Source of the DNA: Funiculus sociatus GB2-C1
GTDB lineage: Bacteria > Cyanobacteriota > Cyanobacteriia > Cyanobacteriales > FACHB-T130
Assembly (NCBI RefSeq): GCF_039962115.1
Contig: NZ_JAMPKJ010000008.1
Location: forward strand, 1-64,000
DNA length: 64,000 nt
Direction of reading: 5' to 3'
Below the pieces are notes generated by a model. The model saw only the letters and a program-made list of their open reading frames with translations. It was not told the origin of the DNA and searched no databases. Shown here one piece after another: positions 29,102 through 38,060 of this stretch. The translations under genes and the position numbers were made by a program. Numbering within the stretch: position 1 is the stretch's first letter; each line of letters opens with the position of its first letter.

Positions 29102-29552
29102 GATTAAAGGCTCTTCATTCTCTCATCTTCTAGTCTAAGACTGAAATCAGCACTGTGTAGGCAAGCACAACTTTGTTTTACATAGGTTGACTTAGGTGTG
29201 CAGCTCTTATTTTTTATGTCCAGAGCAATGAAGACAAAACAGATCAATCCCCGCTTTGTCATCCCAAAGATAGATTTCCGGTAATAGTATACTTTACACT
29301 TTAGACTTTATAAAATTATAGAGTCTTTAGTCTCTCGTCTCTAGTCGCTCCTTAAATGACTTGACAAGTGGTAGTAAGAACCTCAACTGTTACCGAACAA
29401 CCAAATTTTGCAGCAAGACATGAACTTGAGGACTCACCTTGTAAAAATCGTTTGTTGGGCTGAGTAAGTTAAATATATATTTTTTATGTACTCAAATATT
29501 GGCAGAAGACTCTCTTTACTATACTGTAGATTGAAGTGTATTTTGTAAGACG
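29102..29552. other. Divergent promoter region between sdhB and the cyAbrB gene
   Basis: 451 bases with no credible gene. AT-rich stretches (for example around 29281-29320, and 29461-29530 just before the cyAbrB gene) are suitable for promoters. No consensus NtcA site was seen. Confidence 0.4.
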
Positions 29553-29984
29553 ATGACTGAAACCGCAACATCTCCATTGACAGGGAAAGCACTGCTTCAA
29601 AAAGTAAAAGAGCTTTCAAACTTACCACGGCGAGAAACAGCAAAACGCTGTGGCTATTACACCGTGACTAAGAACAACCAGACTCGTGTCAACTTAACAG
29701 ACTTTTATGACGCAGTTTTGGGTGCTAAAGGTGTTCCTCTCGATCCAGAAGGAACAAAAGATGGTCGCGGACGCGAACCAACCTATCGTGTAAGCGTACA
29801 CAAAAACGGTCAAATTGTTATTGGTGCAACCTACACTGAGGCAATGGGATTAAAGCCTGGTGATGAGTTTGAAATTAAGCTGGGCTACAAGCATATTCAC
29901 TTAATTCAGGTGGATGGCGATAAAGCCCGGGCAGCGGAAGATATGGAGGAAGATACTGAAGACGAGGAAGATGAGGAATCTTAG
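29553..29984 (+). CDS. cyAbrB-type transcriptional regulator
   Basis: 143 aa. It matches the cyanobacteria-specific AbrB family, in which the AbrB swapped-hairpin domain is C-terminal: TYRVSVHKNGQIVIGATYTEAMGLKPGDEFEIKLGYKHIHL. The N-terminal half (LLQKVKELSNLPRRETAKRCGYYTVTKNNQTRVN) is the conserved cyAbrB extension. The tail is highly acidic (EDMEEDTEDEEDEES). Known members regulate carbon and nitrogen genes and bind DNA with low specificity. It lies alone, divergent from sdhB. Confidence 0.92.
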   Translation: MTETATSPLTGKALLQKVKELSNLPRRETAKRCGYYTVTKNNQTRVNLTDFYDAVLGAKGVPLDPEGTKDGRGREPTYRVSVHKNGQIVIGATYTEAMGLKPGDEFEIKLGYKHIHLIQVDGDKARAAEDMEEDTEDEEDEES

Positions 29985-30095
29985 GCAGTAATAGTTACTG
30001 GTCTAGGGGTGCTTTTGACAAAACAAGCTATTTCATCTGAAAGAAAATTAACTGGCTTTCCTTAAAGGGGATTGTCTAGTGTTTTGCTAATACAT

Positions 30096-30142
30096 CGGAG
30101 GGCTATTGCATAGTAGCTGCGTGGGTTTATGCTCGCCCTCCG
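30096..30142. terminator. Hairpin downstream of the cyAbrB gene
   Basis: CGGAGGGC (30096-30103) pairs with GCCCTCCG (30135-30142) across a 31-base loop; GC-rich but loop-heavy, so only a possible terminator. Confidence 0.35.
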
Positions 30143-30188
30143 AAAGTATACAAGGCAGTGTTTTCGCTTTCCTTAAGATGTTAAGCTT

Positions 30189-31094
30189 GTGCCAATAAAA
30201 GCTGTCTTGACAATGGTTATTTTTGACCAAATAAAGCGGTTGCTGGCGTTACTTGCAGAAGCAGCCGCTGTGTGGAAAGCGATCGCTTTTTTCCTTGTTT
30301 GGCTAGTTCTTTGGTTGCCAGTGGCGATTCCTCTGGCAAAATTTCTGAAATGGCAACCCCCTAAGCCATTGGCAGTAGAGCAAAAGCTACCTTTATTAGC
30401 TTCGCTTTACTTAATTGCTCCACTGATTGTGTGGGGTGCTTCTTTGGTGGAGGGGATGCCTTTTTCAGATTACGGCTTGAATTGGAAAGCTTCAGTTTTA
30501 GTTTCACTGGGACAAGGCTTAGGCTTGGCTGTGCTAAGCCTGGTGGTGGTGTTTGGCATAGAAAAAGCCTTAGGCTGGATAAATTGGCACTGGGAAGAAG
30601 ATCAAAGCTCTCCAGAGGTAGAGATTCAGTCGCCCAAAATTGGATCGGTAGTGGGATCTATCGTGCTACCGACACTATTAATAGGATTGTTGGTAAGTGG
30701 AATTGAAGAGTTAATTTTTCGGGGATTTTTGCTTACTTCCCTTGAGCAAGATTATTCAGTTTGGGTAGCGGCAGTAATTTCCAGCTTAATTTTTGCTCTG
30801 CTACATCTGGTTTGGGAACAGCAAGAAACTCTACCCCAGCTGCCGGGATTGTGGCTGATGGGGATGGTATTAGTATTAGCTCGTGCTTGTGATGGTGGTA
30901 GTCTGGGGTTGCCTTGGGGACTACACGCGGGTTGGATTTGGGTTATAGCTAGTTTGGATACCGTTGGGTTGATTACTTACACGGGTAAAGTTCCAGCTTG
31001 GATGACTGGTTTAGGAGAAAAACCCTTAGCTGGTGGGATGGGAATTCTGTGTGTATTGGGAACTGGAGGCCTTCTCTGGGTGTTATTTAACTGA
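30189..31094 (+). CDS. CPBP family intramembrane glutamic protease
   Basis: 301 aa integral membrane protein with about eight hydrophobic segments. The Abi/CPBP motifs are present: EE at 173-174 with Arg178 (GIEELIFRGF) and His206 (FALLH). The third motif (GLHAGWIW) carries a His. Bacterial relatives process prenylated or bacteriocin-related peptides, but cyanobacterial substrates are unknown. GTG start at 30189; an in-frame ATG at codon 9 is an alternative. Confidence 0.85.
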   Translation: MPIKAVLTMVIFDQIKRLLALLAEAAAVWKAIAFFLVWLVLWLPVAIPLAKFLKWQPPKPLAVEQKLPLLASLYLIAPLIVWGASLVEGMPFSDYGLNWKASVLVSLGQGLGLAVLSLVVVFGIEKALGWINWHWEEDQSSPEVEIQSPKIGSVVGSIVLPTLLIGLLVSGIEELIFRGFLLTSLEQDYSVWVAAVISSLIFALLHLVWEQQETLPQLPGLWLMGMVLVLARACDGGSLGLPWGLHAGWIWVIASLDTVGLITYTGKVPAWMTGLGEKPLAGGMGILCVLGTGGLLWVLFN

Positions 31095-31204
31095 GCCGAC
31101 AAGCTGAAATAATCTAGAGTAAACAAAGTCTGAGATTGAAGTTTTAGGGGAAGCGATCGCAAGTCAGCCACAATTTATGATTCAGCTTCGGCAGTTGAAA
31201 ACGT

Positions 31205-31391
31205 ATGACCGAGCAATCTACTGATTACGATAGTCTCTAGAAAGAAGTCATAGAGGAATATTTTCCCGATTGTCGAGAGGATTAACGGGATAAACGATCC
31301 ATCCGTGCTGAAAACGCTTTTCACACGGGCGATTCTTATTGGTTCTGTGGAAGAATTCCAGCAAGTCTTGGATGAAGTGCTTTCTGGATGA
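31205..31391 (+). pseudogene. Decayed remnant resembling an Rpn/PD-(D/E)XK nuclease gene
   Basis: From the ATG at 31205 the frame reads MTEQSTDYDSL, a stop (TAG), then KEVIEEYFPDC. This matches the N-terminus of the cyanobacterial Rpn-type nuclease/transposase-like family, where the stop replaces the usual Trp (DSxWKE). A second short frame (31305-31391) reads VLKTLFTRAILIGSVEEFQQ and ends at 31391; it may be the C-terminal end after a large deletion. About 185 bases remain of a gene normally near 900. The first part is moderately convincing, the second is a guess. Confidence 0.45.
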
Positions 31392-31403
31392 GCGATCGCG
31401 CCT

Positions 31404-32642
31404 TCAACGAGTTGCAGTTAAAATCGTCACTGGATTAAGAGGCGAAAACCGCGTCAAGTTTCCCACAGGTACGGAACGCGATAGCTGCACTTGCAACAAC
31501 TGGTAATCCCAACTGTGACGGGAAAGCCAATCCAAAGCTGTATTAAGATGTTCTAAAGTTGCTAGTGCCAGCACCAAAACACCACTATAAGTTAGCTGAT
31601 TATTACAGGTATCGAGAATTTCAGTTAAATTGCCGCCGCTACCACCGACAAAGATGCGATTGGGCGGTGGAAGTTGAGATAAAGCTTCTGGTGCATCGCC
31701 ATGAATAGAAATTACGTTTTCTACTTGGAAGCGATCGCAATTTTTCTGGATTAAACTGGTGCCAGGAGAGGTTTTCTCAATCGCATACACGCGAGACGTG
31801 GGGAACAAACGGGCAATTTCGATAGAAACCGATCCGGTTCCGGCACCGATATCCCAGATAATTTGCTTTGGCTGTAGTGCTAGTTCTCCTAATACGAGAA
31901 TACGCACTTCGCGCTTAGTCATCAAACCTGGGCGATCGCTAAAACTCAAAAAACTCCGATCTGGTAATCCCAGCATCGGCAAGGATTCTAAATTTAGAGG
32001 CAATTCATCCGCCTCTACACGTAGTAATACCACCACATTCAGGGGTGCAAAAGTTTTATCCAGCAGGCTGTCTATCGCAAAACATTGAACCTGTTCATCG
32101 ACACCGCCGAGATTTTCACATACCCAGAATTGGTAATTGCTGGGTAAATCTAAGGCAAGTAACAGATGTGCGACCGCATTTGGCGTATTCGTCCCATCTG
32201 TCAGCACCGCAATCTTCTCCACGCCTTGTTGCAGTGCTACAGTTAACTCGTCAAGCGATCGCCCGTGAGCGCTAATTACCCGCGCATCCTGCCAAGGCAC
32301 TTTTATTTTATTGAAAGCCAGTTGAATCGAACTCAGATGCGGGTAAAAAGTTAATTGTTCTGCTGGAAGTTCTACAAGTAGCAGCCGTCCCAATCCAAAA
32401 AATAGCGGATCGCCGCTGACTAATACCACAATTATTTCTGAAGCACTGTACAAGCAATTGCGAATTTTGTCAATTGCTGCTTTTAAATCTCCTAGTAGCA
32501 AACGTTGGGCTGGATGGTGGGGAAAGTAACAGAGGTGGCGATCGCTTCCAATTAGCAGCGTAGCCCGATCCACAATCTGCCGCACAGTTTGTGTTAGTCC
32601 TGCTGTGCCATCCAAGCCAATTCCAACAACGTGTACAGTCAT
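31404..32642 (-). CDS. cobL: Precorrin-6Y C5,15-methyltransferase (decarboxylating), CbiE-CbiT fusion
   Basis: Methylates precorrin-6Y at C5 and C15 and decarboxylates it in cobalamin synthesis. About 412 aa from MTVHVVGIGLDG. The N-terminal half is the CbiE methylase domain (VVLVSGDPLFFGLGRLLL). The C-terminal half is CbiT with its SAM loop WDIGAGTGSVSIEIAR, preceded by GLMTKREVRILVLGELAL. A codon four residues upstream (32654) is possible. It follows cobH on the same strand, 114 bases away. Confidence 0.93.
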   Translation of the reverse strand: MTVHVVGIGLDGTAGLTQTVRQIVDRATLLIGSDRHLCYFPHHPAQRLLLGDLKAAIDKIRNCLYSASEIIVVLVSGDPLFFGLGRLLLVELPAEQLTFYPHLSSIQLAFNKIKVPWQDARVISAHGRSLDELTVALQQGVEKIAVLTDGTNTPNAVAHLLLALDLPSNYQFWVCENLGGVDEQVQCFAIDSLLDKTFAPLNVVVLLRVEADELPLNLESLPMLGLPDRSFLSFSDRPGLMTKREVRILVLGELALQPKQIIWDIGAGTGSVSIEIARLFPTSRVYAIEKTSPGTSLIQKNCDRFQVENVISIHGDAPEALSQLPPPNRIFVGGSGGNLTEILDTCNNQLTYSGVLVLALATLEHLNTALDWLSRHSWDYQLLQVQLSRSVPVGNLTRFSPLNPVTILTATR

Positions 32643-32660
32643 AGAAAAGCACAAGGCGAT

Positions 32661-32756
32661 CCCCTATGTCCCCCTTCAAAAGGGGGTCGGCAAAAACTAA
32701 AAAAAGAAATACAGAGCTTATATTCCTTCCCCCTGGGTTCTCCACGTCTCTGTGCG
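32661..32756 (-). repeat. Short repeat elements in the cobH-cobL gap
   Basis: A 7-bp hairpin CCCCCTT/AAGGGGG (32670-32686) and, next to cobH, TCTGTGCGTTAACTCTCAT-type sequence. The latter resembles the degenerate repeats found in the urt and ure operon gaps. Confidence 0.35.
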
Positions 32757-33374
32757 TTAACTCTCATAACCCTCCCAAGCTAAGATGAGCAGAGCATTAA
32801 CGATAGCAGCAGCGACTGGTGAACCGCCCTTGCGCCCTTCGATGCGAATTTGGGGTACGGGAGTGTTAGCGAGTGCCGCTTTTGACTCTAGCACGGAGAT
32901 AAAGCCCACAGGTGCGCCGATTACCAAAGCTGGTTGTACTGCTGCTTTTGGCAACTCAGTACAAAGAGCTAGTAAAGCGGTGGGAGCATTCCCGATAGCA
33001 AAAATCGCGTTGGGAAATAACTCAAAGCAGTGCATCAAACCAGTTTCAGTGCGCGTCTTACCGGGAAGTGGGACGGGTGCTTCTTCAACTGCGGCAATTA
33101 GCGGGGTGCCAAAAGTTTTCGATACCATCCCAGCAACTCCCTGTTTTACCATGCCTACGTCTGTGATAATAGGCACGCGATGCTGGAGAGATGCGATCGC
33201 ATTCTCAATTGCCCCAGGGCTAAATCGAATCAATGTTGCAAACTCAAAATCAGCTGTAGTATGAATCACCCGCCGGACAATCGCATACTCCGCGGGGCTA
33301 AAGTTATGTTCGCCGATTTCTCGGTCAATAACTGCGAAACTCTGCTCCAAAATAGGATGATTTAAAAGGCTCAT
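32757..33374 (-). CDS. cobH: Precorrin-8X methylmutase
   Basis: Moves a methyl group from C11 to C12, giving hydrogenobyrinate or cobyrinate in cobalamin synthesis. 205 aa, normal. The active-site histidine is His38 in VIHTTADFE. The family signatures GAPVGFISVLESKAAL and RIEGRKGGSPVAAAIVNALL are complete. It is upstream of cobL, so the pair forms a small cobalamin unit. Confidence 0.95.
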   Translation of the reverse strand: MSLLNHPILEQSFAVIDREIGEHNFSPAEYAIVRRVIHTTADFEFATLIRFSPGAIENAIASLQHRVPIITDVGMVKQGVAGMVSKTFGTPLIAAVEEAPVPLPGKTRTETGLMHCFELFPNAIFAIGNAPTALLALCTELPKAAVQPALVIGAPVGFISVLESKAALANTPVPQIRIEGRKGGSPVAAAIVNALLILAWEGYES

Positions 33375-33377
33375 TCA

Positions 33378-33438
33378 GGGGCGGGTCTAAGGAAGATTTG
33401 CTGTTGCCAGATGCTAAGGTTATCTTAAAACCCGCCCC
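33378..33438 (-). terminator. GC-rich hairpin between the 2H phosphoesterase gene and cobH
   Basis: GGGGCGGGT (33378-33386) pairs perfectly with ACCCGCCCC (33430-33438). The 43-base loop can fold further through AAGAT/ATCTT. It occupies almost the whole gap, so it may end the upstream transcript or act as a leader for cobH. Confidence 0.5.
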
Positions 33439-33444
33439 GACAAC

Positions 33445-34227
33445 TTAAAATTCTAAAACAGGCCAGTCAGGGCCGCGGTAATAGTGGGTCATATCGTCAA
33501 ACTTCCTCAGTTCTGCGCGGTGTGCCAACAGTTCTTGGTAATTTTCTACCCATTGATCGTTAAATTCCGAAAGCTTATTGCATAAAGCTTGGCGATCCAA
33601 ATCGGGTGAAATATTCCCAAAATATCCTAGTGTAATATGGGCAGTAAAACGGTATTGCTGTTCAACCCTCAAAGCAATCAGACCGGGATTTTGATAAATA
33701 CAGCGGCGAAACTGCAAAATTCTTTCGTAGGTTTCCTCGTCCTTGGGTAGTAAACCCACAGCGATCGCGCGAGGCATCACTATCAACCCCAGCAATTGCC
33801 AGCGTAAAGGATGCCCTAAACTGATTGACGGCTTAGACTGCTCAAAGATTTTACCAATTGCAGAGCGCAAATGTTCCTCAAACGCTGGCTTCTGATTCGC
33901 GTGTCTGTAAGCACTGTCCCAAATCAAATCCGCTAAAGTTAAGTGAAAGCTTTCCGGAGGTACTGGTACCAAGAAACCGGAGTCAAACTGCTGCAATAGT
34001 TGGTCTTGGCATACCTTCAAGGTTTCGTAAAACGTAGAATTTTCCGAATCATCCCCCCAAGGTGGCGTGATTACCGTATAGCCTGGGAAAGGCACTGGCT
34101 GTCTTTCGCCAGATTCATCAGGCTTAAACTTCGGAGACTCCTGTATATGTTGTACTTGGGACTGGTAGGTAGCAGGTAGCGGTAGTCGGGCTACCCGATT
34201 TAAATAAATTTGATAACTCTCGTCCAA
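33445..34227 (-). CDS. DUF1868-type 2H phosphoesterase superfamily protein
   Basis: 260 aa, cytoplasmic. It carries the two HxT motifs of 2H phosphoesterases: His95-x-Thr97 (SFHLTLADL) and His197-x-Thr199 (FTAHITLGYF), about 100 residues apart as in the superfamily. Members act on cyclic phosphates or nucleotides, but the DUF1868 substrate is unknown. Divergent from holA with only 34 bases between starts. Confidence 0.8.
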   Translation of the reverse strand: MDESYQIYLNRVARLPLPATYQSQVQHIQESPKFKPDESGERQPVPFPGYTVITPPWGDDSENSTFYETLKVCQDQLLQQFDSGFLVPVPPESFHLTLADLIWDSAYRHANQKPAFEEHLRSAIGKIFEQSKPSISLGHPLRWQLLGLIVMPRAIAVGLLPKDEETYERILQFRRCIYQNPGLIALRVEQQYRFTAHITLGYFGNISPDLDRQALCNKLSEFNDQWVENYQELLAHRAELRKFDDMTHYYRGPDWPVLEF

Positions 34228-34261
34228 TTTTGATATCCTCGCTCTTTTAAAAGATGCTGTA

Positions 34262-35242
34262 ATGCCAATTTACCTTTACTGGGGAGAAGATGATTTTGCC
34301 TTAGAAAAAGCCGTTAATCTCCTTTTGCATCGATTTGTCGATCCGCAATGGGCTAGCTTTAACTATGACAAAATTTCCCCCGATCAAGCCAATGCTGCCA
34401 TCACCGGACTGAACCAGGCGATGACCCCTCCTATGCTCACCGGTTCGCGTCTGGTATGGTTGACTGATACAACTATATTCCAGCAATGTTCTGAAGACCT
34501 GCTGACTGAGTTGGAGCGGACTATACCAGTGCTTCCTGAGTCGTCAGTATTATTACTGACAACGCGAACTAAACCTGATGGTCGTCTCAGATCCACCAAG
34601 TTGCTGCAACAGTATGCTGAGATTAGAGAATTTTCTCTCATTCCACCTTGGAAAACAGAAGAGTTGCTAAAACGAGTGCGGCAAGTTTCCCAAGAAGTCG
34701 ATGTAAAACTGACTCAGGCTGGTGCCGAACTTTTAGCACAGTCTGTGGGAAATGATACCAGGCAGCTTTGGAATGAGCTGGAAAAGTTAAGTTGCTATGC
34801 TGGGACAGATGCAAAAGCACTTGATGCTGATGTTATTGCTGCTCTGGTAACATCAACCACCCATAATAGCTTGAAGTTGGCAGAGGCAATTATTCAGGGA
34901 AATGCGGCTAAAGCTTCCGGTTTGGTTGCTGACTTGATCGGTCGCAATGAACCAGCTTTGAAGATTGTAGCTACTTTGATTGGTCAATTTCGCACCTGGT
35001 TATGGGTCAAACTTATGATAGAGGATGGGGAGCGAGATGAAAGAGTGATCGCTACTGCGGTAGAGATAGGCAACCCAAATCGAGTTTACATTCTGCGAAA
35101 AGAAGTCAACCCCTTATCAAGTCGGCAACTTAGTTTAACATTACCCTTACTGCTGGATCTTGAAGTTAGCCTAAAGCGAGGCGCAGATCCCCTCTCGACT
35201 CTACAAACTAAAATCATAGAACTCTGCCTGGTGTATCAGTGA
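34262..35242 (+). CDS. holA: DNA polymerase III delta subunit
   Basis: Clamp-loader subunit that opens the beta clamp. 326 aa. It begins MPIYLYWGEDDFALEKAVN, the typical delta N-terminus with an AAA-like domain that lacks a functional P-loop. The C-terminal collar domain includes SLKLAEAIIQGNAAKASGLVADLI and LIGQFRTWLWVKLM. Its partner clamp dnaN is 28 kb away in this window. Confidence 0.92.
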   Translation: MPIYLYWGEDDFALEKAVNLLLHRFVDPQWASFNYDKISPDQANAAITGLNQAMTPPMLTGSRLVWLTDTTIFQQCSEDLLTELERTIPVLPESSVLLLTTRTKPDGRLRSTKLLQQYAEIREFSLIPPWKTEELLKRVRQVSQEVDVKLTQAGAELLAQSVGNDTRQLWNELEKLSCYAGTDAKALDADVIAALVTSTTHNSLKLAEAIIQGNAAKASGLVADLIGRNEPALKIVATLIGQFRTWLWVKLMIEDGERDERVIATAVEIGNPNRVYILRKEVNPLSSRQLSLTLPLLLDLEVSLKRGADPLSTLQTKIIELCLVYQ

Positions 35243-35460
35243 AACGTAACGCACCAAAACCCTTAAAATATCTCTCCATAAACGTGTGTTACAGCTTTGG
35301 ACTCACACACCCTAAATCTGGCATCTGAAAGTGCATCTGTGAAATTTAGGAAATAATTTATAAATGCTTCCTCTTTACCTGGAACTTCTCACCCTTAAAA
35401 TAGTTCAGAAAATGTAATGCACGTACTGCTTTAGTTTCCTATTTTTGGCTGCACTAGATC

Positions 35461-35943
35461 ATGATGACTTCCTTCTGTTCCCGCCGTTACGTGAATCGAG
35501 TCTTATCCCAATGCCTAAGTGTGGGAACTTTCGCCACCCTAAGCCTGCTATTGGGAATCGCACCGGGTATCTCCGGGGGCTACCATACTGTAGAGTTTAA
35601 TTCTGTGGCATACGCTCAAGCTTCTAATGTTACTAATGAGGAAGTAACTAAAGTTGCCAGAGCTATCTTGGCGATGGAGCCTGGTCGCCAATCTGCCTAT
35701 AATGACATTAAGAAACTTGTGGGCAGCCCTCCGAATATTATCTGCGGCAGACCTAATACATTGCGATCGCTGCCTCGAAATGCTCAGGCAATTGCCAGAA
35801 ATTACTGTCAGCAGTCGCAAAAGATTATCCAGAGCAATGGTCTGACAAATGAACGATTCAACCAAGTTACCATTGCAGCGCAGAGCGATAAGGATCTACA
35901 AACACGGATTCAAAATGAAATGCTTCGTCTGCAATCTAACTAA
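35461..35943 (+). CDS. Exported DUF4168 protein
   Basis: 160 aa with a signal peptide (hydrophobic stretch FATLSLLLGIAPGIS, cleavage probably near VAYAQA). The mature part has the DUF4168 helices: VTNEEVTKVARAILAMEPGRQSAYNDIKKL and LPRNAQAIARNYCQQSQKIIQSNGLTNERFN. Two cysteines (in NIICGR and NYCQQ) could form a disulfide. Periplasmic, function unknown. Confidence 0.8.
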   Translation: MMTSFCSRRYVNRVLSQCLSVGTFATLSLLLGIAPGISGGYHTVEFNSVAYAQASNVTNEEVTKVARAILAMEPGRQSAYNDIKKLVGSPPNIICGRPNTLRSLPRNAQAIARNYCQQSQKIIQSNGLTNERFNQVTIAAQSDKDLQTRIQNEMLRLQSN

Positions 35944-35990
35944 GGGCGATATTTGAGAATCTCTTTCTTTTGTCATTATCTTTTTAAGCG

Positions 35991-36422
35991 ATGCTAAATA
36001 TAACGCAACGCTTGAGTGCCGAGCCTGATGTAGAAGTTAGTTTTACTCTGGCTCTGACAGCCGAGGAGCGTACCCGCAGCCGCTATCGCTTTGAAACGCC
36101 TTCAGGTGAAGCTTTGTATCTACGCTTACCTAGAGGGACTGTGCTGCGCGATCGCGATCTCCTCCAATCTGAAACCTGTGATGTTGTGGTGAGAATTGCT
36201 GCTAAACCGGAACCAGTTCTCACGGTGACAGCTAAACACCCCCTAGATTTGCTGCGTGCGGCTTATCATCTGGGGAATCGGCACGTACCGATAGAAATTG
36301 CTCTCACCTATTTAAGACTATCTCCTGACCCAGTTTTGCAGGCAATGCTGGAACATATAGGGGTGGAGGTACGAGAGGAAATCGCACCTTTTCAACCTGA
36401 ACCAGGTGCTTACGGGCATTAA
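35991..36422 (+). CDS. ureE: Urease accessory protein UreE
   Basis: Nickel metallochaperone that delivers Ni to the UreDFG-apo-urease complex. 143 aa. It has the UreE N-terminal beta domain ([30 protein letters not shown]) and the C-terminal ferredoxin-like domain ([14 protein letters not shown], containing the conserved nickel-binding His). The tail ends GAYGH and has no His-rich extension. First gene of the left-hand urease accessory group; ureF follows. Confidence 0.95.
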   Translation: MLNITQRLSAEPDVEVSFTLALTAEERTRSRYRFETPSGEALYLRLPRGTVLRDRDLLQSETCDVVVRIAAKPEPVLTVTAKHPLDLLRAAYHLGNRHVPIEIALTYLRLSPDPVLQAMLEHIGVEVREEIAPFQPEPGAYGH

Positions 36423-36492
36423 AAAGGAACTGAGGATTGGGGGCTGGGGACTAGGTAAGACTTTTTTCCAATTCCCAATTTTCCAATTTCCA

Positions 36493-37158
36493 ATGAGCAA
36501 TTTACTGTGTCTGTTACAGCTTGCTAGTCCAGCATTGCCAGTGGGTGCCTATAGCTATTCCGAAGGTTTGGAAACGCTAGTTGAGGCTGGTGTAATTGAT
36601 AATCGGCATCTGGGAGACTGGCTAAAGCAGGAACTCCGCTATGGGGCAATTCGGTTGGAGGCGGCGATAGCGATCCGCGCCTATCGAGGTGCAGAAGCTG
36701 GCGATTTGGAGGCTTTAAGTTACTGGAATGCTTGGTTATCTGCTGCTAAAGAAACCCAAGAATTGCGAGAGCAAAGTTGGCAGATGGGGCGATCGCTTTT
36801 AAAATTATTTCTGGAACTACAGCCGCAGGTGCAGTTAATGGCCGATGCTGTGGGAAATCCTTGTAATTATGCGATCGCTTTCGGTATCGCCGCACAAGAG
36901 TGGCAAATTGAGCTAAAGCAAGCAATGTTGGGATATTTACACAGTTGGGCGACGAATGCGATCGCATCTGGAGTGAAACTGATTCCCCTGGGACAAACCG
37001 CTGGGCAACAGCTACTCTTTGAACTGCATCCCACTATAGGTGATGCTACCAATGAAATTTTAGCTTTAGAGGATGACGATCTCAGTAGTTGTGGCTGGGG
37101 ATTAGCGCTGGCGAGTATGGCACACGAAACCCAGTACACGCGACTATTTCGCAGTTAA
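36493..37158 (+). CDS. ureF: Urease accessory protein UreF
   Basis: Part of the UreDFG activation complex; acts as a GTPase-regulating scaffold. 221 aa from the ATG at 36493 ([27 protein letters not shown]), which is the conserved UreF N-terminus. The frame is open to 36406, but the added residues ([13 protein letters not shown]) come from a repeated TTCCCAATTTTCC-type spacer and are not family-like. All-helical, ending [13 protein letters not shown]. Confidence 0.95.
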   Translation: MSNLLCLLQLASPALPVGAYSYSEGLETLVEAGVIDNRHLGDWLKQELRYGAIRLEAAIAIRAYRGAEAGDLEALSYWNAWLSAAKETQELREQSWQMGRSLLKLFLELQPQVQLMADAVGNPCNYAIAFGIAAQEWQIELKQAMLGYLHSWATNAIASGVKLIPLGQTAGQQLLFELHPTIGDATNEILALEDDDLSSCGWGLALASMAHETQYTRLFRS

Positions 37159-37268
37159 CGTAAATGGCACTGACTTAACGGTAATTGAGTTCTATCGTAG
37201 CTTCGGGAGCCAGAGTTGTGCGCGGGGCGTGGCGTTTGAGGTATGCAATAGCTAATTGCCTTGGTAAA

Positions 37269-37296
37269 ATTAGCCATTAGCCATTAGCGATTAGCA
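37269..37296. repeat. Tandem heptamer repeat (ATTAGCC) before ureG
   Basis: Four heptamers: ATTAGCC, ATTAGCC, ATTAGCG and ATTAGCA, ending 5 bases before the ureG ATG. A cyanobacterial short-tandem-repeat type; it fills the place where a ribosome site would be. Confidence 0.7.
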
Positions 37297-37301
37297 ATCC
37301 C

Positions 37302-37919
37302 ATGAGTGCATTTCGGGTTGGCGTAGCAGGGCCAGTGGGTTCGGGAAAAACTGCCTTAGTTGAGGCGATGTGTAAGGCGATGCGGCAGAGATACCACATT
37401 GCTGTCGTCACCAATGATATTTATACCCAGGAAGATGCACAGTTTTTAGTGAAAAGTCAAGCATTGGAAAGCGATCGCATCCTCGGCGTAGAAACTGGCG
37501 GTTGTCCCCACACCGCCATCCGCGAAGACGCTTCCATGAACATAGCCGCCATCGAACAGATGGAACAGCGATTTCCAGATTTAGACCTAGTATTTTTAGA
37601 AAGTGGCGGCGACAACTTAGCTGCAACCTTTAGTCCCGAACTTGTAGACTTGACAATTTACGTAATTGATGTTGCAGCAGGTGACAAAATTCCCCGCAAA
37701 GGAGGCCCCGGCATCACCAAGTCAGATTTGCTGGTAATTAACAAAATTGACCTTGCCCCTTTAGTGGGAGCTGATTTGGGCATCATGGAACGAGACACCA
37801 AGAGAATGCGCGGGGAAAAACACTTTATATTTACAAATTTGAAGACTCAGCAAGGATTAGACGCTGTTTTAAAGTTTATCCGTTTGAATATGGGAGAAAT
37901 TCCCCAAACAGCAACCTGA
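37302..37919 (+). CDS. ureG: Urease accessory GTPase UreG
   Basis: GTPase that drives nickel insertion into urease. 205 aa. The P-loop is GPVGSGKT (residues 10-17). Conserved motifs are [30 protein letters not shown] (the CPH metal site), [15 protein letters not shown] and [13 protein letters not shown]. It lies between ureF and the urt transporter genes. Confidence 0.97.
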   Translation: MSAFRVGVAGPVGSGKTALVEAMCKAMRQRYHIAVVTNDIYTQEDAQFLVKSQALESDRILGVETGGCPHTAIREDASMNIAAIEQMEQRFPDLDLVFLESGGDNLAATFSPELVDLTIYVIDVAAGDKIPRKGGPGITKSDLLVINKIDLAPLVGADLGIMERDTKRMRGEKHFIFTNLKTQQGLDAVLKFIRLNMGEIPQTAT

Positions 37920-37955
37920 ACTTACCCTTCAATGATTGTTAAAAATCTGGATTTT

Positions 37956-37998
37956 GTATCCAAGACTACAATGTTTTCCTAGACCATCGCTCTAATAT
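37956..37998 (+). promoter_or_regulatory. NtcA-activated promoter of urtA
   Basis: A consensus NtcA palindrome GTA-N8-TAC (37956-37969, GTAtccaagacTAC) is followed 23 bases later by a -10 box TAATAT (37993-37998, TAN3T form). This is the canonical class II NtcA layout, 63 bases before the urtA start, and predicts induction under nitrogen limitation. Confidence 0.8.
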
Positions 37999-38060
37999 CA
38001 CTCCTTAGCTGTGTATGTTCTCTATCATTGGGCTGATGAAGCCAGGAGTACAGGATTGGT

